Counted from the first letter of the stretch, positions 50,501-59,200 are shown. The stretch: 64,000 bases of DNA from Dastarcus helophoroides (GCA_028583605.1 CM053334.1:25873226-25937225), one strand, 5' to 3'. Numbers and translations: made by a program. The notes: generated by a model not told the origin, from the sequence alone.

Positions 50501-53500
50501 TGATGTAGGCTAATATTTAAATATCTTCGATTTCCTTTACTGGTCCATTCATCTATAGTTATAGAAAATGTTTGCCCTTTATTCTTCATACAATTTAATT
50601 CATTTATAGTTTCATTTTTTATAGTTTCCTAAAACTTATAAATAAGATTCATAACTCAAGAATTATTTTGTGGTAAGCAATAATTTCGTTTTTGCAATGA
50701 CTCTCGTATGAACGAGCTATTTGTTATGCAATTAATAGATAGTCCATCCAATGCAGCAAGCTTTGATACAATTTCTTCTAAACTAGTCCTTTTCACAAAG
50801 TTAAGAATACAGGGCTGTGTAATTGTTTGTGAACTCGGGCCGGCATCAGATGATTTTTTCTCGGTTATTTTATCGTACACTGTTTTCAAATGATTATGTA
50901 GACTGCTTGTGCTTGATCCTTTGCAAGTAAGCATTTTATTGCAACAGTGTTTTCATCATTCTGGTACATTTGGCTACATTTGTCATTTTTAATTTTTTTT
51001 TAAATGTTATTCATACATTGAAAACCGATATTTTCTACTAAAAACCCGGTTTTCGAATTTCATAATTTTCTCCAAAAAACCGGTTTTTAAACCCGGTTTT
51101 TAAAAACCGACAAACCCTAATTGGGATGATAAACTGTTTCATAGTTGGTGAATATACTTTTTTTGGATGTTCTGCAATCAGAAAGCAAAATTGACGTATT
51201 GGCGGTATTAAACATTGCCAGAAGGATATCCTGTTTTTTTTTACCTCAAAATTATTTTCGCCTACCAAATTCTTTTGGGCCTAAATTATAAAAAAATAAT
51301 GGTAGTTTATTAGTTACGATTAAAATGGGGCCAGATTTGTAAAAAAAATTTTTTCAGTTTAAATTTACATTTTAAACTTTTTAAATCACGTATTCGTATC
51401 ATAGCTATTTATCTCCTCTTAAAATTAAAGACATAATAACTGAGATACCCTGTAAAAAGTGTTAAGAAAAGCTATTTTAATTCTGAAATGGGATTTATTT
51501 GGTGCAAACAGTCAATACTTTTTCTTTCAATCTTTAAGCATTAATTAACTAAACTTTGGGAATATTATATAATTCTTAAAGTGAAGAAGAAAACGAGTTC
51601 CTAAATACTATCAAATTTTATTTGCACCAAAAATTCCAAGAAATACCCACTTTAAATATTTTTAAAAATAAATCATTAGGTCAGTCTTTTGGTGGTTGGA
51701 GGAATTAGTAGATTAAAGTAATATTTGTTTCTTTTTTAGGATAAAATTAACATCTGGTTTAAAATAACATTTATTACAACAATAGCAATGTCCATATTTA
51801 CTTCTGCTCATTTTGGACAATTATTAATAAATAAGGTAACATTTTATTTATTTCTTTATTGATAGTTGCTCCTAATTTGCATTTGTCAAATTAAGTGTTA
51901 ATCAGGCAGTGTAGAATAGCCAAATGAAATAAATTAGTACCTCAATTGTTATTCATGTTTAAAAAAAAATTCGTTAACTTCAAAACTTTGTTAATGAAAC
52001 AATGTAGAACAACCAAATGAAATAAATTTAATACCTCAATTATTCATTTTTATCAAAAAAATCTGCAAACTTAAAATTTTAGCCCCTTTCGAGAGATAGT
52101 GACAACCTCTTAATTTTTAAATAAAAATATCTCATCTAAAAGATCTTTTTAATTTCAAGTTTTCAAAACACAAGCTTTTTGAATATAAGAATGCCTCAGT
52201 CATAATTTCATTAATTTCATTTGAAGAACTTAATTAAGACAAAATATTGAAAAAGAATATTACTGGACCTTTCAAAAAACATACAAAGAAACTCTTTCTA
52301 ACATGGCGCTGGTTATGGCCACAGATGATTTACAACTTCATACGTTCATAGACGCTTATCGCGTTATCACTCACTTGGTCATCCAATAAGTCCGTAGGAT
52401 AAGTAAAAGAAAAACAAAATTTTGACAAAACTCGATCTTATTATTCAACATAGTTGCCTTCGAAGGCGATACAATGAGTATAGCAATTTTCCAACTTTTC
52501 GATACTATATACGATATAGTACGATTTCTCTTTCTCGTCAAAATATGCCTCAGTTTCAGCGATTACTTCATCATTGGACTTAAATTTCTTTTCAACAAGC
52601 ATTCTCTTGAGGTCTAAAAACAGGAAAAAGTCGTTGGGGGTTAAATCTGGAGAATGCGGTGGGTAGGTAAGCAATTCGAAGCCCAATTCATTCAATTTTG
52701 CCATCGTTGTGACCGTTTGTGACACGGTGCATTGCCTTGGTGAAACAACACTTTTTTCTTTTGCAAATTTGGCCGTTTCTTTGCGATTTCAGCCTTCAAT
52801 CGATCCAAAAGTGCACAGTTATAATCGCTGTTGATGGTGGTTCCCTTTTCGGCCAACTGTTGCGTCTTTGCTCGCTTTGGATTCCATTCGTCGACTGCTG
52901 CATACTCAGCTGACCACGTTTAAATTCAGCAATCCACTTCTCTACCATTTGTGTCGGTGAAGCAGACTTCGGATAATGTTTATCAAGCCATTGTTTGGTA
53001 AAGCAATGCTTTATCAAAACTCGAAATTTACTTTTTTCCATTTTTTTTCAATAACAAAAGTTTTTTCACACAAAATGTTATAACTCACGAATTAATAGTC
53101 AGATTGCTGTCAAATTTATACACGTATCGTTTAAAGGTTAGTTCTAAATAAAAATTCAATGGAAAAAAATGTAGTAAGGCCATCTATGTGTCATCCTATG
53201 GTCTTTGTGAATGGACTATAATGGTAGGGTAGCCTAGCCTGTATGAACCATAACTCATTAATTAATAAACAAAAAACCTTTGAGTAATTATTTTGCTTCA
53301 TAATTATCGGCATTTTCACACATTTTAAACTAATATGAAAATAATTGCATGTGGTAAATATGATTAAATATGCATATGTGAGAAAAAAATGTTAGTCACC
53401 TAATTCGTATATATTCGTTTTTTCTATATCCTGTTAAAAGTAATAAGTTATTGACCTAAGACCATTCAAATGAGTATCTTTCGTCATTAATTCGATTTAA

Positions 53501-54626
53501 AAATTAGGTGTATCAGCTATCATCCGAAAAGCAATATTTTTAGAAGTAAAAATGTCACATTACGGGAAGTTTTTTAGTTTATAAATCTAAAATTTACGTG
53601 TCACAGTTTTTTATTAACATGCATAATGACCAATATGCTTCATTTGGTTGTTCCACGGCGTTTTATTAAATGCAAGTTTTTTTTTTCAGAATGACAAGAT
53701 GTACGATGCTTTGAAATGTGTACCTTACTACGACTGGAATCGTTCAAACAAATACTTGTTGCTTATGTTTCTTACACATTCTCAGGAACCAATACGAATT
53801 ATACGATACCTGCTTCATTTAGATTATAATCTAATAAAAGAAGTGAGTATATAACTTCTAATCAATTACTAACCTAGTTGGGTATTTTTAAAACAAAACA
53901 GTAAACGGGCATAAATGGTGTAATAGTGCAATATATTAACGGAAAGTCTACATAAGCTAACATGTAAATAACAAACTAGTTGTTAGGCACTAGCATTAAA
54001 TTTTGGTTGAACGGACTGGTTCTTAGTTATCTTTAAAAATTGAAATACAAATCTTGTCCCCTGAAATCAAGAAAGATTAAAAAACACAACCAAAGGTTGC
54101 TCTAATATGTTTCGATAACTTGGCTGTCAAAACGCATTAATCCTTCTTAGTTTCAGGGGGAAGATTTGTATTTCAATCAGCATTAAATGTTAGGTATCAA
54201 TAAGGACAGACACAGATGGACATTACTTCACGTTTTCATATATTATTATGGCCACGTCCGCTCACGGATGCAGCAGTAGCTTTTCGGAGCATTTGGCGGT
54301 AATGTCTAATAGGAAATAATTGTTTACAAATTATTTCAAAAATGATGTCCATACCATTGAAAGGGGTCTAAAAATAATTGCTTAATATTTTAGAAAGCAT
54401 TATTATTTTTGTTCTTATCTTATTCTTATCTCAATGGGAGAAGCACTGGTCCTTGGTTTTCTTCAAAAATTAATATACAAATCTTGTCCCAAGAATTGTT
54501 TATCAATTAACCTTGTTTCTTTTATCTTCTATTGGAATAATATTACATGTTTCATCTTTTCAGACATGTCGGCCTATCGGAACAATGGTATCTATTTACT
54601 TTAACTTCAAACATTCGCAGAAATAG
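26517..54626 (+). CDS. Insect odorant receptor (7tm_6), 8 exons over 28 kb
   Basis: A seven-transmembrane ligand-gated receptor subunit of the insect OR family, expected to pair with Orco in olfactory neuron dendrites. Exons 26517-26574, 28393-28583, 34742-35253, 40370-40469, 40531-40581, 51740-51835, 53690-53842 and 54564-54626 total 1224 nt: 407 codons plus stop, the normal OR length. All junctions agree in phase (1, 0, 2, 0, 0, 0, 0) and all introns are GT-AG. Hydrophobic segments recur through exons 2-6. Exon 7 has the hallmark C-terminal block (YYDWNRSNKYLLLMFLTHSQ, EPIRI). No stop or frameshift is present, despite introns filled with transposons (up to 11 kb). Weak points are exon 1 and the exon 5 donor. 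The ligand and subfamily cannot be told from sequence. Confidence 0.85.
27783..28349. mobile_element. pogo/Tigger-type non-autonomous element (MITE)
   Basis: The right end reads GAATTCGCTATAGGGAGGTTTGACTG followed by TA. The left end is TA followed by CCGTCATACCTCCTATAACG. These are the CAGTCAAACCTC...ATAACGAA termini of pogo-like elements, here 567 bp with TA target duplication. Extra inner copies of the CCTCCCTATAACGAA word occur (27808, 28269). No transposase. It ends 43 bases before receptor exon 2. Confidence 0.75.
28393..28583 (+). CDS. Odorant receptor exon 2 (TM1-TM2 region)
   Basis: Acceptor ATTTCTAG, donor TTATAT|GTAAGT. Encodes DPLYFLYYIFAHLI, a hydrophobic run LYAIVTQMGNLVLTLYYCIY, then LLKFVPVCSATLY. 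The order and style match the first membrane helices of ORs. Phase 1 in, phase 0 out. Confidence 0.8.
28610..28740. other. Patch with GACCGAAACC words
   Basis: AAGCCGACCGAAAGTAAA, TTGGCCGAAAAT and GACCGAAACCAAAACCGAAA directly follow receptor exon 2. They resemble the patch at 19420-19560. Element type unknown. Confidence 0.4.
29215..29508 (-). pseudogene. Transposase C-terminal part (DDE end)
   Basis: 97 codons on the minus strand: FPGRWIGKKGPFEWPSRSSD, then LTPMDYFLWGYLKSKVF with the third catalytic aspartate, ending VNGQHFEHLL. This is the mariner-superfamily C-terminal pattern. Cut from the upstream part by stops. Confidence 0.85.
29865..30269 (-). pseudogene. Transposase N-terminal DNA-binding part
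   Basis: 134 codons on the minus strand, from MIGYGDRTRTQNEVIRLF through the second helix-turn-helix (STNQIGRGLEISQSSIARTL) to LQLCKQMMNLL. It precedes the catalytic core of the same element and is separated from it by lesions. Confidence 0.8.
30815..31750. repeat. A-rich degenerate repeat in receptor intron 2
   Basis: AAAATTTTCAAAAA, GTCGAAATTTT and AAAAAAGTCG words in irregular series, with no coding content. Confidence 0.6.
31768..32835. repeat. 377-bp tandem repeat plus an inverted partial copy
   Basis: The word GCAAGAAGAATGCAACCT begins units at 31768, 32146 and 32523. Units 1 and 2 are near-identical. Unit 3 breaks off after TCTCTAGGAGAGT (about 32650) and is joined to an inverted partial unit (GGTGGTAGTACTAAAAGTCA ... 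CAAACCTATTGGTCTGTGCA). GC content is well above the surroundings. No open frame, so it is probably a foldback or satellite-like element. Confidence 0.9.
32850..34560. repeat. A-rich degenerate repeat with a foldback fragment
   Basis: Same vocabulary as 30815-31750. A worn half-arm of the foldback family (TTATGTTTTTTAATCTTTG, TTTCAGGGG) lies at 32945-33010. No gene. Confidence 0.6.
34742..35253 (+). CDS. Odorant receptor exon 3 (TM2-TM4 region)
   Basis: The largest exon, 512 nt after ACTGCAG. It reads SSLYFTKRDLVLVMKNFLDG (intracellular loop 1), a membrane helix ALFWIHVASTLASCAIVVPY, an extracellular loop with cysteine, then ILAYTFGMSSFVLILHSFAL and a loop ending IKINIKLR. Phase 0 in, phase 2 out (GAGAAG|GTAAGA). 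Confidence 0.88.
35254..35900. other. Start of receptor intron 3
   Basis: Near-normal composition for the window. The 94-codon open frame at 35537 has no family features that I recognise and ends without a splice context. I see nothing else. Confidence 0.4.
35901..38517 (-). mobile_element. Jockey-like LINE copy C1
   Basis: Same family as copy A. The 3' end is at 35901 (complement of TTTTTTTAAGTTTAATCCAC). RT C-terminal, palm, linker (37586-37858, AKIAHIVVGEIIFQLRFEPP) and endonuclease (38296-38496, SEVIFICSLYLSPNNPSYRQ) follow towards 38517. Many lesions. Antisense to the receptor gene. Confidence 0.82.
38518..39752 (-). mobile_element. Jockey-like LINE copy C2, joined head-to-tail to C1
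   Basis: At about 38518 the endonuclease region of C1 stops and the sequence jumps back to the linker region of a second copy (AGCCTTTTTCCTTGGAAGC, matching 37550). It then runs again through the endonuclease part to 39752, where it aligns with the end of copy A near 3040. C2 therefore lacks RT and 3' end. Confidence 0.75.
40370..40469 (+). CDS. Odorant receptor exon 4
   Basis: Acceptor AATTACAG, donor TTTAAT|GTAAGT. Encodes SARQYTDELFSTVVLGVVLS and FGVVIFFICMIFN, matching the loop and membrane helix 5 region of ORs. Phase 2 in, phase 0 out. Confidence 0.88.
40531..40581 (+). CDS. Odorant receptor exon 5
   Basis: After a 61-base intron (TTTTACAG). Encodes GVSLIMLLILTKQSKGL. The chosen donor TTTA|GTTAAT keeps phase 0 to exon 6. 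The alternative AAAG|GTTTAG would give a stop in exon 6. The donor is a weak consensus match. Confidence 0.7.
40690..41050. repeat. AGTAGCAG-rich repeat segment
   Basis: Multiple copies of AGTAGCAGTTAC, TGCTACT and AACAGT words in both orientations. The same words return at 45588-45670. The two may be ends of one element, but I could not establish matching termini. Confidence 0.45.
41430..45580. mobile_element. Composite region with three copies of a GACCGAAAT-TACTGGCC motif
   Basis: A block ending GCAGACCGAAAT..GTACTGGCC occurs inverted near 41455-41480, direct at 44300-44460 and direct at 45430-45570. The middle copy abuts a transposase relic (44460-45104). 41850-44290 between the first two is AT-rich degenerate sequence with no gene. 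This may be the remains of a larger transposon or several insertions; ends are unresolved. Confidence 0.45.
44460..45104 (+). pseudogene. Mariner-superfamily transposase relic, internally deleted
   Basis: 214 open codons. The N-terminal part (EEKVLIIKWYLTSQGGEEVV, KTVLNIVHKFEKSGC) resembles the DUF4817 helix-turn-helix of insect mariner-like transposases. The middle has a second HTH (SSEQIAEEVNVPSRTVQNRN). The C-terminal part (NISPEMLARVRTEFYDRLGY, then a GGNIFEPLI end) is the family tail. The catalytic core between about residues 150 and 160 is gone: no DE, DG or DL triad remains. It cannot transpose. Confidence 0.75.
45690..46138. other. AT-rich intron sequence
   Basis: No repeat or gene recognised. 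The open frame at 45739 (77 codons) has no family resemblance. Confidence 0.4.
46139..47460. mobile_element. Non-autonomous DNA transposon with TAGAGACCGGATTTT ends
   Basis: The left end TAGAGACCGGATTTTGGGCA and the inverted right end (complement of TAAAATCCGGCCTCTA) bound 1322 bp. Inner flanks on both sides carry AAAAAGGCAAAAT words. There is no transposase frame. Target duplication is unclear (ATAAC-like on both sides), so the superfamily is not assigned. Confidence 0.6.
47779..48980 (+). mobile_element. hAT transposon, internally deleted, with 8-bp target duplication
   Basis: Ends CAGTGGCGGCTAGTGCTAA and TTAGCACCAGCCGCCACTG are inverted repeats. CTGTCTTA flanks both sides exactly (47771-47778, 48981-48988). 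The plus strand keeps the transposase dimerisation region: NLLKILITISMAFAEAEWCF, SSLERIKTLLKNTLCQERLS, then after a frameshift VIDKFAAAKVPK. The rest of the transposase is gone. The type resembles ZMYM1-like hAT proteins. Confidence 0.9.
49052..49429. repeat. Large palindromic hairpin element (378 bp)
   Basis: Arms of about 185 bases run from AACTTACAAGGAAAGGTCGC to its complement at 49429 and meet at CAAATGATATTCGTGG (centre about 49240). They contain TGTCCGGCGCCGATTTTCC and CAAAATCTGCATTTTTTGCC. Only scattered mismatches separate the arms. It lies between two hAT elements in receptor intron 5. Confidence 0.9.
49933..51119 (-). mobile_element. hAT-type transposon with TAGGGTTT ends and BED remnant
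   Basis: TAGGGTTTATACAAAAACCG at the left and AAAACCGACAAACCCTA at the right are inverted. The 8-bp duplication ATTGGGAT is exact on both sides (49925-49932, 51120-51127). Subterminal AACCGGTTTTCGAAT words repeat at both ends. A minus-strand piece (50934-50656) reads CKGSSTSSLHNHLKTVYDKI, a BED zinc-finger tail of a hAT transposase whose usual final H is Y here, then about 70 more codons. No catalytic part. Confidence 0.88.
51128..51739. other. End of receptor intron 5
   Basis: AT-rich, no repeat or gene recognised apart from a polypyrimidine tract leading to the exon 6 acceptor. Confidence 0.4.
51740..51835 (+). CDS. Odorant receptor exon 6
   Basis: Acceptor CTTTTTTAG, donor AATAAG|GTAACA. 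Encodes DKINIWFKITFITTIAMSIF and HFGQLLINK, a membrane helix followed by the OR 'GQLL' type block. Phase 0 on both sides. Confidence 0.88.
52375..53219 (-). mobile_element. mariner element with large internal deletion
   Basis: Terminal inverted repeats are worn: GGTCATCCAATAAGTCCGTA at the left, and at the right the complement of CCTATGGTCTTTGTGAATGG. The minus strand encodes the transposase N-terminus (53041-52796, FRVLIKHCFTKQWLDKHYPK) and C-terminus (52725-52441, FELLTYPPHSPDLTPNDFFL and IAETEAYFDEKEKSYY). Roughly 130-150 residues including the first catalytic aspartate are missing. The second, normally in HQDNAPCH, is G here, and a frameshift separates the parts. Confidence 0.88.
53690..53842 (+). 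CDS. Odorant receptor exon 7 (conserved C-terminal block)
   Basis: Acceptor TTTTTTCAG, donor AAAGAA|GTGAGT. It encodes NDKMYDALKCVPYYDWNRSN and YLLLMFLTHSQEPIRIIRYL, the most conserved part of the 7tm_6 family (W-N, then LL....SQ.P). This exon gives the firmest family identification. Phase 0 on both sides. Confidence 0.92.
54005..54185. repeat. Foldback hairpin element 6
   Basis: Starts GAACGGACTGGTTCTTAGTT, with CCCCTGAAATCAAGAAAGAT and GGTTGCTCTAATATGTTTCG, returning TTGGCTGTCAAAACGCATTA and ending AGATTTGTATTTCAAT. A partial end of another copy lies at 54435-54492 (GCACTGGTCCTTGG...ATCTTGTCCC), about 70 bases before exon 8. Confidence 0.8.
54564..54626 (+). CDS. Odorant receptor exon 8 (C-terminus)
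   Basis: Acceptor ATCTTTTCAG. Encodes TCRPIGTMVSIYFNFKHSQK and TAG, where typical ORs end in a short ...sYSYf... helix. Phase 0 in. A longer alternative frame in the same exon (HVGLSEQWYL...) would need a different phase and is rejected. Confidence 0.65.
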   Translation, partial: TCRPIGTMVSIYFNFKHSQK

Positions 54627-54680
54627 TACTATACTAGGAAGTTTTTCAGTCAAGCTTTCAATGGAACATCTACACTATAA

Positions 54681-54686
54681 AATAAA
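54681..54686 (+). terminator. Polyadenylation signal of the odorant receptor gene
   Basis: AATAAA lies 55 bases after the stop codon. Further AATAAA copies follow within 100 bases. Confidence 0.5.
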
Positions 54687-54689
54687 TAA

Positions 54690-55505
54690 CTGCTTATGCA
54701 CTACTTACAATGTAATTATCTAACGTATTTTATGGTAACACAAAATAAATATTAAAAAAATTTAGCAGAAATAAAAATCAGAAAATGCATTTGAATTATA
54801 ACTTTATCCTTTTTTAGAGACCAACCAATATTTCGGGTCAGGTTCCGGTCAAAAATAAAGCAGCTTTGGCCGCAGCTTCGTTCTCTACTCAAAATCGGGC
54901 CAAATTTCAACTGTTTGTTAATCGTAACATTAGAATTTAAGTTTGCGCCGCGCTTAAAATTGTTGCTAACAAAATGAAATTTTAGGAAGTATTCAAATTT
55001 CTATTTTGCAAAAAAATGTAATTAATAAATTTAAATTGAAGAGTGGCACTATGACAAATACATATGCTAAATTTCAGGTTAAAATTAGTTCATCCTTATA
55101 CCTACTATTTCGACTTTAATTTCAAAAGAAATGTAAACTTAAAAATTTGTTTCTTTTTATTTCAAGTTTAAATGGCAAGGTTGGATTTTTTTTAATAATT
55201 AGAATTACCTTGAAGAATATTCTCTGTATCTTCTATGCAAATATTTTATTCATTTTATATTGGCTTTTTTTAAAAGATTCTTCTCTCACATATCCAGATT
55301 TTCGATCACCTTTCGTTAAGAATTGACTATCTTACAATGTTTTATAGATTACATCAAGCAGCGATTGCGTTGGATCTTAATTCGTCAGTAGCTGTTCGTG
55401 ACTCGACACTGAAAAATATTTAAAACTATCTTAAGTTTCAAAAGATGTAAAATTAAATAAGAACAAGATTTTTCTAAAGTTTGAACGTTTCAGGGAGGGA
55501 ATAGA
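54690..55505. other. 3' flank of the receptor gene
   Basis: Mostly AT-rich. A patch at 54820-54960 of higher GC (TTTCGGGTCAGGTTCCGGTC, TTTGGCCGCAGC) looks like a transposon remnant but I cannot type it. Confidence 0.4.
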
Positions 55506-55509
55506 ACAT

Positions 55510-55885
55510 TTATAACTATTAAACTTTATTAACTATTAAATCCTGTATTTATAAATTGAATTACTCTGAATGTAATGCTGTCTATATAGGTCAAACATCA
55601 CGTAATTTTCACATTAGGTACAGCGAACATCTTGCTGCCTTCAGAAATAAACATCCAGAAAGATCAAATTTTGCAGAGTATCTATTAGAAACACGACATA
55701 AACTTACATGCGCGAACACTGTTACATACATACATATTTGTGATAACACTAAAAAACTTAATTTCTTGAAAGCTATAGAAATTCACAAATGTTTACAATC
55801 TAGTCAATTTATACTTATAAACGAGCAGCTTGATCTTCTGAACATACCCCTAATTGAAGCTTTAGAATTTCCTGAAAACAGTTAA
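55510..55885 (+). mobile_element. Penelope-like element fragment (GIY-YIG endonuclease)
   Basis: 109 open codons reading ECNAVYIGQTSRNFHIRYSE, the core of a GIY-YIG nuclease, then the C-terminal tail IHKCLQSSQFILINEQLDLL found in Penelope elements. It is preceded by the terminal word ATTAAACTTTATTAACTATT shared with 8931 and 10865. The reverse transcriptase part is absent, so it is a 5'-truncated copy. The first Y of GIY is part of AVYIG here; catalytic R and E positions look kept. Confidence 0.85.
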
Positions 55886-56284
55886 AATCTAGAATTAAAA
55901 TAAAATTTTCGAGTAAAATCTGGAAAGACATAAATATTTTTTTTCGATTTTTTGATTTTAAAGCCAACATTCTGCATTAACTTGAAAATTGATCACCATT
56001 ATAAAATTCGAAAAGATGGTTAATGACTAAAGAAAATATAATACGTATAAAACATTATCAAAATTTTGAAAAGTGATTCCAATGTTTAAAAACTTTGAAA
56101 ATACAACAATTCTCAAAATATTGAGTGAAAGTCAACATGTGAAGTTTAAAAACATAACTTGGAAATTAATAGTTAAAAAAATTGTAAAACAACCAAAAAA
56201 AGTGTAAATTTCTAATTTTTAGAAAAGTTTAGAAATTTCGAGTATGAAGTGAAATTTTTGAGATTAAAGAATTTTAAGAACATT
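55886..56284. other. AT-rich degenerate sequence
   Basis: Short run of the degenerate A-rich vocabulary with no coding signal. Confidence 0.5.
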
Positions 56285-57205
56285 TAGGTCGCAGCAGGGG
56301 TGCTTCAGGGGCCTGTCCTGTCCCCTGTTTCTATTACACATAAACGATCTCTTAGCTTCAACTTCCAATCCTATCTGCAGCTACGCGGATGATGGTAGCC
56401 TTGGGTCATCAGATCGACTAAGGGAACAGCAGATACAGATGATTAATCGGGATCTCGACATCATTCTGAAATCGGGTAAGAAGAATCTGGTCTACTTTAA
56501 TGCTTCAAAAACTCAGGCCGCGGTTTTCTCTAAGAAAACATTAAGATATAAGGCAACAAAGACACTAATGGATGGTAAAATCCCTCCGATGGAATCTAAT
56601 CTGTCTATCCTAGAAATAAATGCGGGCACTAACTTCTCTTCGGACGATCATATGCGTGGCGCCATTGCCAAGTTCGCCTCTCAGAAGTTATACTTTCTCT
56701 TTAGAGCTAAAAAGTACTTCACACCTCATCAGCTACTCACACCTCAAAAGCACACTTTATCTCTTTTGGATTTAATTTAAAGAAAAGCGATTCGCCTAAT
56801 TGATGGCGAGAGTTTGACCGATTCTCTCGAAAGATTAGAAAACAGGCGGATGGTTGGTGACTCATCTTTTTTCTACAAGTACTATCATGAAAGATGATCG
56901 CAGGAACTAATATGATCGATCCCTCCAAGAGCAAGATTTTTGAGGCATACAAGACAGTCGGAGACAACCAATTCCTGTGCAGTCCAGATTGACACAGTGA
57001 GAACGTCTGTCATCGAAAACTCTTTTTTCTATAAAATTTTCAAGCTATGGAACTCGTTACCGAAAGGAATTTTTTCCAAAAATTACAACCTATCCTTGTT
57101 TAAGAAAGCGGTTCATCGGCGTCAATCCTTGTTTTCGCATCCTTCTCGCAGTGCTTTGAAGGCATAATGGGGTGACCCTTTGCGAATGGATTAAACTTAA
57201 AAAAA
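56285..57205 (+). mobile_element. Jockey-like LINE copy D
   Basis: The only plus-strand copy of the family. It covers RT from the CAGGGG..GTCCTG region (a worn PQGSVLSP box) through the YADD position (CTACGCGGATGATGG still encodes YADD), the C-terminal blocks (NASKTQAAVFSKKTL; NFSSDDHMRGAIAKFASQKL) and the 3' end AATGGATTAAACTTAAAAAA at about 57190. 5'-truncated, with several frameshifts. Confidence 0.85.
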
Positions 57206-58580
57206 GAAAAACCTAAAATTTCAGGAAAAAAAGTCGAAATTTCAAGATTAAAATCGATATTTTGAGAAAAAAAAACAACTTTGAATCTCAAAATGAATGT
57301 CGAAATTTTCAGATAAAAAAATTGGAAAACTCGATATTTCAAAAAGTTAAAATTGTTAATTTAAAAAAAAATGGGTTAAATAAAAAAATTGCTGCTTTAA
57401 AATAACATTTTTTAAAATGCTATAAATTTACACAAATAAAAACTAACGAAAAAACAATAATAGTAAAATAAAAATTGAGATTTCAAACTCGAAACCCTCA
57501 ACTCGAAGCCATCACTTTATTGTGCCCCATGATATTAGTGGTGATAGTATTATTAGAAACTTTTACGTCTTCTTTTTTATTTGACAGACAGACAAAAGGA
57601 GTTTATTTTTTAACTGTGTGGTCCATTTAAAATTTTGTCGCCCTTTGTCCTAAAAAGTTTATTGACCGCTGCTTTATAGGATAATAATTTATAATATAGA
57701 ATTATGGAAGATTTTAATAAGAAATGTTGAAAAAAATATCTACTTTAGAGTCGAACTTTCAACTTCAAATTTAATTCGAAACCACTTTTCTAATGGACTT
57801 CCAATTTAACACTTCTTATTTGCTTGATAGAATAATAGCATGTTGTGTAATATTTCGAAAAAATTTTAGGTTTGTAGTCAAGATTTGAAAATTGAATTTT
57901 TTTCCAAAATTTCAACTTCAAATTCAAAATTTTTAATATTCCTTAAAATAAAGAATATGAAAAATTTAAATTTCGAAATAAATCTTGAAATTTGAAGAAG
58001 AAAAGTTCAATTTTAAGCTTAGGGTTTTAATATCTTTTTTTTTATTTTAATTTTAATGCTTAGGTCCTTGAAGCAGAAGTTTCTAGAACACTGTCAATTT
58101 TTAGAATTTGAATTTTTAATCCCTAAACTTGAAAGTAAAAATTTCAATGAACAAGATTACGAATTTTAAGCCTAAAGTTAAATCGTTTCTCTATGAATTT
58201 TAGTTTTAAATTTGATCTAGAATTGATTACCCTAGTCAACACTGATTTTGTCACACGAACTCTGGGAAGTAATCGTATTTGGACTATCTACCCCCATCAG
58301 GAAACCGTACTTACTTTTTTTCTATCACCCCTAGTTTTCTTGTGAGAAGGTAAAACATTTATTTTTCGAAATGTAGCCTTCCCAAATACTGTTCGTTTTT
58401 ATTTCGATCCATATATTATTTACATCTTGAAAAATTTGATCAGAAATAAAACATAATATCATGATCATATTAATTCTAAATTTGAAATCTCTTTTATCAT
58501 TAAAATTTGGGTACTTTTTATTTGAATGGGACACCAGAGATTAAAAAATTCACAATAAGGAAAAAGCTTGTCCTAGACGT
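57206..58580. repeat. A-rich degenerate sequence
   Basis: AAATTTCAAGATTAAAATCG-like words to about 58220. 58220-58580 is less repetitive, but I recognise no gene there. Confidence 0.5.
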
Positions 58581-58639
58581 AAATCTTTAATTTGTAAATA
58601 GAAAACAGTGAAGCATTTACACTTGTAAAGGTCTCTGGT

Positions 58640-59200
58640 ATATTTCTACCACCACTTCATATCAAATTAGGCTTACCAAAAATTTTCAAGAGGAGATGGG
58701 TCCCAATAAAAATGGATTTTTATATTTCAACGAGAAATTCCCCAGAATAAGTGAAGTAGTAGTAGTAGAACCTCAAATTAAGAAAATTAATAAGAGATTG
58801 GCTGTTAAAAAAAATTAAATAAATTAAATTAAATAAAAATTAGCATAAAATGCTTCAAAAATTTAATTGGAAATTTTTTGGTTTACCATAAGAGTGACAT
58901 CTAAAGATATTTGGTTAACAGATTTTTCTTGGAGTATAAAACTTTGGGTTGCACTATGGGAATCAAGATTCATTTTTTAACCACATATCTTGACTTTATT
59001 CCTACGAATTAGTGGGCTCTGGGGAGCTCTAAGTGATAAGAACTGATAAAAATTTCATGAGGACATTCCAATGATGGAAAAACTTTATCAGGGCAGATTA
59101 AACTTAAGGGTGTTGACTGACTACAACTGCTTGATCAAGAGGGACCAATTAAAAGCTAAACAATCTAGAAAAACAAAGATTATAAGTTCCTTATGTACAC
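58640..59200 (+). pseudogene. Relic of a multicopy arthropod protein (HIKLGL.../HQD...YQGR family)
   Basis: Two separated pieces on the plus strand read, in shifting frames, LHIKLGLPK then FLYFNEKFPRISE and EPQIKKIN (58655-58800), and HEDIPMMEKLYQGRLNLRVL then TDYNCLIKRD (59055-59150). From memory, these blocks in this order occur in a family of uncharacterised proteins present in many copies in aphid and other arthropod genomes, with no assigned function. Stops and frameshifts separate them and the middle is missing. Resemblance is by memory only, so the family name is left open. Confidence 0.55.

Noticed and set aside
54564..54720. A longer C-terminal receptor exon (HVGLSEQWYLFTLTSNIR...).
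   Set aside because: It needs a different splice phase from exon 7, and its residues do not resemble the OR end better than the short reading.
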